In this document: piece after piece, positions 58,611-64,000 of the stretch
Layout: each line of letters opens with the position of its first letter
Numbering within the stretch: the stretch's first letter is position 1
Assembly: GCA_017451225.1 (NCBI GenBank)
Contig: JAFSPZ010000018.1
Location: forward strand, 40,550 to 104,549
Direction: 5' to 3'
Source: Muribaculaceae bacterium
Lineage (GTDB): Bacteria > Bacteroidota > Bacteroidia > Bacteroidales > Muribaculaceae
Length of the DNA: 64,000 nt
Made by a program: the position numbers and the translations under genes
The notes under the pieces: generated by a model
Database searches by the model: none
What the model saw: the letters and a program-made list of their open reading frames with translations, nothing else
Told to the model about the DNA's origin: nothing

Positions 58611-60245
58611 TTATTTCTTCTTTGTAGTTCGTTCCTCGGCCTTTGCAAGGGCTGTCTTGTAGGCTGCAGTGTAGTGCGTCATGAAGTTCTCCCATGTTGC
58701 CTGCTTTGAGGTAAGCTTTGCCGCACGGCGCAGCTTGTCATGGTCACGAGGTGTCATAGCGTTCGCTTTAATCACGCTTTCCACAATCTGAGCTAGTGCC
58801 TCGTCATAGTTCGAGTCGGAGCGGTGAATAACCTTGACACCTGTCTTGAGCTCATTGTTTCCCAGTTCTTTCTCAACCCATTGGCCAAATCCCGCAAGAT
58901 TGGTGGTTATAGTTGGCACGCCCATTGCCACGCTCTCGAGTGGAGTGTAGCCCCATGGCTCATAGTAAGACGGGAAAATCGACAAGTCAAACCCAGTGAG
59001 CAAGTCATAGTAAGTCATGTCAAAGATACCGTCGTCACCATTCAGATAAGAAGGCACATAAATTACCATTACCTCATCTTCAACCTGATTGCGGAAGCCC
59101 AGATAGTTCATCTTGCCATAAATCGCGTCGCTGTCCTCGTTGTGGACAGTGTGAGTGATAATGGGATTGAAAAGTCCCACAGCAAGCTCACGGTTCAGAG
59201 CGTCCTTCAGGTCGTGACGGGCATCTTGGGTCCAACCAGGAACGAGCACATAAGCCACTATCTTGCGACCCAGAGTGTGCTCGGGCATGTGACGAAGAAC
59301 GTTCATCGTGTCGAGATACAGGTCAATGCCCTTATTGCGCATCTCACAGCGCCCACTAGTTACAACAAGCATAGTATCGGTGGCTAGCTTCTCGCCAGTG
59401 AGTGCGCTTGCCACATCCAGGAGGCGCTTGCGTGCTGCACGGCGTGCCGATGTATATTTAGCCCCCTTGGGCACATAGTTCTGCTCAAAGGCATTGGGCG
59501 TAACCACCGGTCTGCGCTCGAGCAGTTGCTCGCACTCTCGTGCAGTGACATCGCTCACCGTGGTGAACACGTCGGCCTCATGTGCGGCACTTTTCTCGAG
59601 CGAGTGTTTCGACTCCATGTTCAACTCCTGTGCCATCTGGTCACCATTGTAGCCAGTCATGTAGTCATATAGTGGCTTGCCGTTACCGCAGATGCTTCGA
59701 CCAATGCTGGTGGCATGAGTAGTGAACACTGTTGCAACTTGTGGCAATCGCGACTTCACATAAAGAAGTCCCATACCGGTTGTCCACTCATCGAAGTGTG
59801 CTATCACGCGCTTGGCTTTCTTGAACGCCACAAGGCTCTCAATCACCAGAGCAGCGCCATAGGAGAAGACGCACGACTCGTCATAGTCGCCATAGGCATG
59901 CAACGAGTCAACGCCAAACTCGCGCCACATCTGGGCAAAGAGCTGGTTCTTGTAAACGTAGAGCGAATTATAGTTCACCAACACAGCAAGGGGCTTGCCT
60001 GGAACATTCCAACGCCCGGTCTTCACTGTCATTCCGGGAGGGAACTTAGCTTGCTCTCGCCAGCTGTCAAGCACAGTCTTGGTGCGCACAAAGAATGGGT
60101 TGTCATCGCTCAGGTCTGGACCAATGAAAACCACTTTATCCTTATGTTCACTCTGTAAAGTCTTGGCTTTAGTTGACAACACGGCATAAATACCGCCAAC
60201 TTTGTTGCAAACTTCCCAGCTTGTTTCAAAAAACAGGTCTAACAT
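58611..60245 (-). CDS. Glycogen synthase, GT3 (eukaryotic-like) family
   Basis: 544 residues. The protein begins MLDLFFETSWEVCNKVGGIYAVLSTKAK, the GT3 (GYS-type) signature with the KVGGIY donor loop, rather than the GT5 bacterial GlgA pattern. Other landmarks: VFTTHATSIGRSI, VVTPNAFEQNYVP, a central TSGRCEMRNKGIDLYLDT, and PSYYEPWGYTPLESVAMGVPTITTN with the catalytic Glu pair. GT3 synthases occur in Bacteroidota and use UDP-glucose or ADP-glucose. It is followed by glgP. Phosphoregulation tails of the animal enzymes are absent. The leader is about 37 bases from the -7 at 60289. Confidence 0.9.
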   Translation of the reverse strand: MLDLFFETSWEVCNKVGGIYAVLSTKAKTLQSEHKDKVVFIGPDLSDDNPFFVRTKTVLDSWREQAKFPPGMTVKTGRWNVPGKPLAVLVNYNSLYVYKNQLFAQMWREFGVDSLHAYGDYDESCVFSYGAALVIESLVAFKKAKRVIAHFDEWTTGMGLLYVKSRLPQVATVFTTHATSIGRSICGNGKPLYDYMTGYNGDQMAQELNMESKHSLEKSAAHEADVFTTVSDVTARECEQLLERRPVVTPNAFEQNYVPKGAKYTSARRAARKRLLDVASALTGEKLATDTMLVVTSGRCEMRNKGIDLYLDTMNVLRHMPEHTLGRKIVAYVLVPGWTQDARHDLKDALNRELAVGLFNPIITHTVHNEDSDAIYGKMNYLGFRNQVEDEVMVIYVPSYLNGDDGIFDMTYYDLLTGFDLSIFPSYYEPWGYTPLESVAMGVPTITTNLAGFGQWVEKELGNNELKTGVKVIHRSDSNYDEALAQIVESVIKANAMTPRDHDKLRRAAKLTSKQATWENFMTHYTAAYKTALAKAEERTTKKK

Positions 60246-60288
60246 CGCTTGTTTTCGACTTTAAATTGTGTATTTCTGAATTAAGGTG

Positions 60289-60296
60289 CAAAATTA
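60289..60296 (-). promoter_or_regulatory. -7 element of the glycogen operon
   Basis: Minus-strand TAATTTTG, predicted start near 60282. No clear -33. It lies in a 308-base gap that otherwise holds no supported gene. Confidence 0.55.
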
Positions 60297-60445
60297 CGAA
60301 AAAATATTCAAAGCTCCACATTATATAATAAACAAAAAATCACTGCCCCAGTGCAAACCTTTTACTACATTTCACAACGCTTGTTTTATGTGGTTCAATA
60401 ACAGATGACAAAATGGAATGACTAGGCGAAAAAACACGATATTTT

Positions 60446-60476
60446 TTTGCAAAAAATTGATTTTTAATTACCTTTG
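60446..60476 (+). promoter_or_regulatory. Promoter of the LysM/PBP-like gene
   Basis: TTTG (60446-60449), 19 bases, TACCTTTG (60469-60476); predicted start near 60483 and a leader of about 71 bases. Confidence 0.82.
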
Positions 60477-60553
60477 CACTTTAACACCCTCTATAGAACT
60501 TTAGAGAAGATTTAATAAACGACTTATTAACAACATTTCAAATTGATATACAG

Positions 60554-62539
60554 ATGATTATTAAAAGGACTTTGGCTCTTGCCATATTACTTGCTTTTGC
60601 AGGCACCATGCTTGCTAAGCTCAATCTGCCCACCAAGAAATTGGGCAATGAAATGTATTACTATTATGAGGTGAAGAATAATAACGAAACACTTGCCGAT
60701 ATATCAAGCAAGATTGGCGTGAGCAAAGAGGATATAATCAAGTTCAACCCCACTGCCAAGACTGGAGTGGCTAAAAAGCAGCTACTTTTCTTCCCTGTTA
60801 GTGATTTTGACCAAAAAGTCACATCAACCAGGAGAGTAAATCCATCAACCATCAACAACACTGTAACTCACTTGGTTAAGAGTGGGGAGAGCGTCTATGG
60901 AATAGCCAAGGCCTACAATGTCACTCAGCAGCAGCTGCTCGACTTGAACCCATCGATAGCCAGCGGCCTTAAAGCTGGGCAGGAAATTCTCATTCCTCAG
61001 CAGGCATCGGTCAACAATGAAGGCATCATCTATCACACCATCAAGAGCGGTGAGACTCTCTATGGCGTTGCAAAAACCTACAACACCACCATCGAGAAGC
61101 TCATGGAGCTCAATCCTGGCATCTCGGGAACCAACTTCCGCGCCAACGATGTGATAAAAGTGCTTCCCAACTCCACTAAAGACATTGTTGTCACAAGGAA
61201 CATCAAGCAGTTCATACCCCACAAGGTAGAGAAAGGCGAAACCTATCAAAGCATAGCCAAGGCTCACAACATCGACCCTAAAACCCTCAAAGAGCTGAAC
61301 CCCGAAATCACCGACAAGAACATTAAAAAAGGTGATATCATCTACATTCCTCAATACACCGCCGAACAACAAACGGTCAACACTTCTCAACTCACCGAGA
61401 AGCAGCTTGAGGACACCTATAAAGACAAGCTCGACGAGGTTTACAACGATGTTCATGTCACAAACAAGGACAACAGCATCGACATCAGCCTCATTCTCCC
61501 GTTCCAGCTCGAGAGCAGCAACCCTTCGGTTTATGCCACCCCCTATCGCGAGTTCTTCAACGGCCTGGTAATTGGTCTCAAGAGCATAGAAGACAAAATC
61601 AACAGACCTTTGAACCTCAATGTCTATGACACCAACGACAACATGGCTTCAACCGACAGCATTCTCAACCTGCCCGAGCTCAAGAAAAGTGATGTCATCA
61701 TCGCTCCTTCCGAGCCCGAACAGCTTCAAAGAATCATGAAATATGGCAAGAACAACAGCATCAATGTTCTCAACTGCTTTGCCACCCACAACGACGACTA
61801 CATCAACAACACCTGGGCAATGCAGGTCAACATTCCTTCCGATTACATGAATGCTGCAGTCAACACCATGCTTGACAATGATTTCAAAGACTACACTCTC
61901 ATTTATCTCGTTGACACGCAAGATGCCACTAAGGAAATTTTCGAATCCATCAAGAGCCATGCTCAGGCAGCCAACCATCACAGCAAGACAATCACTATCG
62001 ACGCTGACCTGACCGCCAAGAGCATCACCAAGCATCTTGAACCTGGTTCAAGCTACCTGTTCATTCCTTCCAACGGCACCGAGAGCTTCCTCAACAGGAT
62101 TGCCACAGGATTAAAGGAAGCTAAAGATCTGCGCGTCGATTGCGACCTTGTCATGCTGGGATATCCCGAGTACACCATGTACATCAAGAAGCATCAGGAA
62201 GAGTTCATGGCCATCGACACCTATATCTACTCTCGCTTCTATCTCCCCGACAACGAGCAGGCGCAGGCCTTCTTCAACACTTATAGCTCATTCTATGGCG
62301 ACAAGCCTTCTAACAGCACTCCCAACATGAGTGTCTTTGGATACGACACCAGCCTCTTCCTTGCCAACGCTTTCATCAACAACGTCGAGCTCGGAAGCAA
62401 GGAATCGAAGTATAAAGGCATACAAACCAACTTCAACTTTGAGCGTGCCAACAATTGGGCTGGATATATCAACAAATCGGTAAGAATCATCCACCTCACT
62501 CCCAAGAAAGAGCTCATCATCACCGACTTGAATGACTAA
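60554..62539 (+). CDS. Exported protein with four LysM domains and a periplasmic-binding-like domain
   Basis: 661 residues. Signal peptide MIIKRTLALAILLAFAGTMLAK. Four LysM domains, at about 33-80 (degenerate), 99-145 (HLVKSGESVYGIAKAYNV), 158-205 (YHTIKSGETLYGVAKTYNT) and 220-270 (HKVEKGETYQSIAKAHNI), bind peptidoglycan. Residues about 312-650 (ISLILPFQLES, VIIAPSEPEQLQRIMKYG, YLVDTQDATKEIFESIKSH) have the alternating pattern of a type I periplasmic-binding fold. The combination recalls LpoA-like activators of peptidoglycan synthases or a receptor for a cell-wall fragment; this is speculation. It overlaps the PorT-like gene by 8 bases. Confidence 0.8.
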   Translation: MIIKRTLALAILLAFAGTMLAKLNLPTKKLGNEMYYYYEVKNNNETLADISSKIGVSKEDIIKFNPTAKTGVAKKQLLFFPVSDFDQKVTSTRRVNPSTINNTVTHLVKSGESVYGIAKAYNVTQQQLLDLNPSIASGLKAGQEILIPQQASVNNEGIIYHTIKSGETLYGVAKTYNTTIEKLMELNPGISGTNFRANDVIKVLPNSTKDIVVTRNIKQFIPHKVEKGETYQSIAKAHNIDPKTLKELNPEITDKNIKKGDIIYIPQYTAEQQTVNTSQLTEKQLEDTYKDKLDEVYNDVHVTNKDNSIDISLILPFQLESSNPSVYATPYREFFNGLVIGLKSIEDKINRPLNLNVYDTNDNMASTDSILNLPELKKSDVIIAPSEPEQLQRIMKYGKNNSINVLNCFATHNDDYINNTWAMQVNIPSDYMNAAVNTMLDNDFKDYTLIYLVDTQDATKEIFESIKSHAQAANHHSKTITIDADLTAKSITKHLEPGSSYLFIPSNGTESFLNRIATGLKEAKDLRVDCDLVMLGYPEYTMYIKKHQEEFMAIDTYIYSRFYLPDNEQAQAFFNTYSSFYGDKPSNSTPNMSVFGYDTSLFLANAFINNVELGSKESKYKGIQTNFNFERANNWAGYINKSVRIIHLTPKKELIITDLND

Positions 62540-63230
62540 ACAACTCTTGAAATACATTCTGGCTTGTGTGGTGGCATTTGCCGCCACACAACCTGTTGTA
62601 GCTGGCGATTTCGAAAAGCACAACATCTCCATTGGCGCCAAGGGAGGCATGAGCCTCTCGAGAGTGAATTTCCAATCGTCGGTACCACAAAAGATGATTG
62701 GAGGCATGGTACTTGGAGCCTCGGTGCGATACATCGAAGAAAAGCACTTTGGACTCATTGGCGAGATAAACCTGGAGCAGAGGGGATGGAACGAGGACTT
62801 CGAGCCACTCGAGGGCTACAGCTTCAAGCGTAAGTTCACCTATATCCAGATTCCATTGCTCACTCACATCTACTTCGGCAGCGACCGGGCGCGTTTTTTC
62901 GTCAATGCAGGCCCCGAAATAGGCTTCATGATTGGCGAGAAGACAAGCAGCAACTTTGACTACGAGAACGCCGATGTCAACGAAGATTTCATCGCCAACT
63001 ACCGCAAGACCGACCAGTACACGCTTACCGTAGAGCACAAGTTCGATTATGGCATCTCGGCTGGATTGGGCATGGAGGTGAGCATCAACCGCAACAACGC
63101 CATCAACCTCGAGGGTCGTTTCTATTACGGCCTGAACGACATTTTCAACAACCACAAGACCGACCCATTCCAAGGCTCTTCGTCAATGTCGATAATGATT
63201 ACCCTGGGCTACAATATCCGCCTCAAGTAG
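62532..63230 (+). CDS. PorT-like outer-membrane beta-barrel protein
   Basis: 232 residues. Signal peptide MTKQLLKYILACVVAFAATQPVVAG, then a small eight-stranded-type barrel: GAKGGMSLSRVNF, ASVRYIEEKHFGLIGEINLEQRG, YIQIPLLTHIYFG, ARFFVNAGPEIGFMIG, SAGLGMEVSINRNNAINLEGRFYYG and a terminal SMSIMITLGYNIRLK. The tandem LTHIYFG/FVNAGPEIGF blocks are those of the PorT/OMP_b-brl_2 family. PorT itself is part of the type IX secretion machinery, but the family also contains unrelated barrels. Overlap with the upstream LysM gene suggests a periplasm-spanning pair. Confidence 0.82.
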   Translation: MTKQLLKYILACVVAFAATQPVVAGDFEKHNISIGAKGGMSLSRVNFQSSVPQKMIGGMVLGASVRYIEEKHFGLIGEINLEQRGWNEDFEPLEGYSFKRKFTYIQIPLLTHIYFGSDRARFFVNAGPEIGFMIGEKTSSNFDYENADVNEDFIANYRKTDQYTLTVEHKFDYGISAGLGMEVSINRNNAINLEGRFYYGLNDIFNNHKTDPFQGSSSMSIMITLGYNIRLK

Positions 63231-63254
63231 TACAACAACTCAACTAAAAAAATA

Positions 63255-63287
63255 AAAGGATGCCTCCCATGCTGGGAGGCATCCTTT
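63255..63287. terminator. Bidirectional terminator of the PorT-like gene and the noncoding RNA
   Basis: Perfect 15-bp stem AAAGGATGCCTCCCA (63255-63269), loop TGC, TGGGAGGCATCCTTT (63273-63287). On the minus strand it is followed by TATTTTTTT, on the plus strand by CTTTAT. Confidence 0.92.
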
Positions 63288-63499
63288 CTTTATAGAAAGC
63301 CACACCAAAGGGATGTGATGAAACTCCGATAAATACAGGATTTGAGGGTATTCAAGTCTTTGTAATCCTCCGGTCGTGATAGACACCCCGTTAAGGGTCG
63401 AGGCCCGCCATCGACGAGAATACTTTTCTCGGCATTTCATAAAAATTTGAAGAGTATCCCAATCAGCTTTGATGTGGCAAAATTTCAATGACCTTCGTG
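63255..63499 (-). ncRNA. ssrS: Bacteroidales-1 type RNA, probable 6S RNA homolog
   Basis: A leftward transcript of about 245 bases defined by a full promoter (63506-63536) and a strong terminator (63255-63287), directly downstream of rplT. The ends form a closing helix: CCACATCAAAG (63467-63477 on the minus strand) with CTTTGGTGTGG (63300-63310), 10 pairs of 11 plus a G-U; inside, CGAGAA/TTCTCG and GACCC-type short stems give a rod-like shape. The Bacteroidales-1 RNA motif is described as a promoter-to-terminator RNA often located downstream of L20, and has been proposed to be the 6S RNA of the group. A 82-codon open frame in it is incidental. The homology needs an Rfam search. Confidence 0.75.
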
Positions 63500-63505
63500 T
63501 GAATG

Positions 63506-63536
63506 CAAAATTAGCAAATAAACAGGATATCTCAAA
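63506..63536 (-). promoter_or_regulatory. Promoter of the 6S-like RNA
   Basis: Minus strand: TTTG (63533-63536), 19 bases, TAATTTTG (63506-63513). Optimal Bacteroidota signature; predicted start near 63499. Confidence 0.88.
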
Positions 63537-63555
63537 ATATTATCCTACTTTTTTT

Positions 63556-63598
63556 ATAAAAAAAATGAACTTCATCTCGTGTGGGAGAGGAAGTCCAT
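63556..63598 (-). terminator. Terminator of the rplT operon
   Basis: Minus strand: ATGGACTTC (63590-63598) pairs with GAAGTTCAT (63565-63573) with one G-U pair, then TTTTTTTTA. It separates rplT from the 6S-like RNA. Confidence 0.75.
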
Positions 63599-63654
63599 CT
63601 TTTTCTTGAGGTAAGTTTACTCGCGGTTGTTGCTCGTTTTGATAATCCTTTTGA

Positions 63655-64000
63655 TTACTGAGCGTTCTTGGCCTTCTCAACAATTGCCTTGAAAGCCTCT
63701 GGGTTGTTCATTGCCAGGTCGGCGAGAACCTTGCGGTTAATCTCGATACCTGCCTTGTGAATCAAGCCCATCAACTTAGAGTAAGAAAGGTCCTCCAGAC
63801 GTGCGGCAGCGTTGATACGCTGAATCCACAGTGCGCGGAAGTTGCGTTTCTTGTTCTTTCGGTCACGATAAGCATAGGTCAAACCCTTCTCCCAAGTGTT
63901 CTTGGCAACGGTCCAGACGTTCTTGCGTGCTCCGAAATAACCTCTTGTAAGTTTAAGAATCTTTTTACGTTTTGCTCTTGATGCAACGTGATTTACTGAT
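63655..64000 (-). CDS. rplT: 50S ribosomal protein L20, 5' end outside the window
   Basis: The frame is open to the right edge, so the gene continues beyond base 64000; 114 of about 117 residues are present. The translation runs [49 protein letters not shown], then [20 protein letters not shown] and [18 protein letters not shown], the canonical L20 sequence, a basic helical protein that organises 23S rRNA early in assembly and autoregulates the infC-rpmI-rplT operon. Methionine 43 at 63882 is internal, not a start. The operon partners rpmI and infC would lie to the right. Confidence 0.97.
   Translation of the reverse strand, partial: SVNHVASRAKRKKILKLTRGYFGARKNVWTVAKNTWEKGLTYAYRDRKNKKRNFRALWIQRINAAARLEDLSYSKLMGLIHKAGIEINRKVLADLAMNNPEAFKAIVEKAKNAQ

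Noticed and set aside
62532-63230. Calling the small barrel PorT and inferring type IX secretion from it
   Set aside because: The OMP_b-brl_2 family is broad and no other por genes are in the window.
63240-63488. An 82-codon frame on the minus strand inside the 6S-like RNA region
   Set aside because: It overlaps the RNA and terminator stem and has no protein features; the promoter, closing helix and terminator explain the region better.

Overview
This 64 kb window is chromosomal DNA of a member of the order Bacteroidales (phylum Bacteroidota), most likely a gut commensal of the Muribaculaceae/Prevotellaceae type; the exact genus cannot be fixed from the sequence alone. The evidence is the repeated Bacteroidota promoter signature (TTTG or TTG, 18-21 bases, then TAnnTTTG), the near absence of strong Shine-Dalgarno sequences, and phylum-typical families: DUF4924, DUF4836 and DUF4369 proteins, an HU-CCDC81/SPOR protein, a GT3-type glycogen synthase, a Rho factor with a very long disordered insert, BspA-like leucine-rich repeats, and secreted proteins with a sorting-domain-like C-terminus. 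No phage, integrase, insertion sequence, tRNA, rRNA operon or CRISPR array was seen.

Layout. 1-6.7 kb (minus): the cell-envelope block gltX, outer-membrane barrel, waaA, kdsA, manA, epimerase, kdsC, that is Kdo synthesis and transfer with sugar-phosphate supply. 7-13.4 kb (plus): a Crp/Fnr regulator, a stretch of short tandem repeats, DUF4924-rmlD-prfC, and a sugar kinase fused to a RapZ C-terminal domain, translationally coupled to a MurU-like nucleotidyltransferase. 13.5-17.4 kb: a DUF4836 lipoprotein and the agmatine-to-putrescine pair aguA-aguB. 17.4-20.9 kb (minus): ettA, a PhnP-like hydrolase and a lipoprotein. 21-30.4 kb: nucleoside phosphorylase, an LRR/dockerin surface protein, an unlisted 53-residue gene, a lipid A phosphoethanolamine-transferase-like enzyme, split chromate transporters, folC and nadC.

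30.4-46.9 kb: a secreted protein, RNase P RNA, rlmH, a lipid kinase, rpmE, a glycosidase-like lipoprotein, lipoproteins, an MscS channel, a TPR protein, an HU/SPOR protein, a His-rich mini-lipoprotein, an Ntn hydrolase and rho. 47-64 kb: a PAS protein and a secreted glutamine amidotransferase, a PKD surface protein, a PreA-like dehydrogenase, an LTA-synthase-like sulfatase-fold enzyme, an AT-rich islet with a free-standing TonB-plug-like protein and stacked hairpins, the glycogen pair glgA-glgP, a LysM/periplasmic-binding protein with a PorT-like barrel, a 6S-like noncoding RNA, and rplT running off the right edge.

Most of this is ordinary core genome. The best candidates for something less described are the kinase-RapZ fusion with MurU, the rod-shaped RNA downstream of rplT, the rho leader, the set of genes whose -7 element abuts the start codon (leaderless mRNAs), the 55.8-56.0 kb hairpin cluster, and the 7.76-7.93 kb heptamer repeats. 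Functions are inferred from recognisable motifs; no database search was possible.
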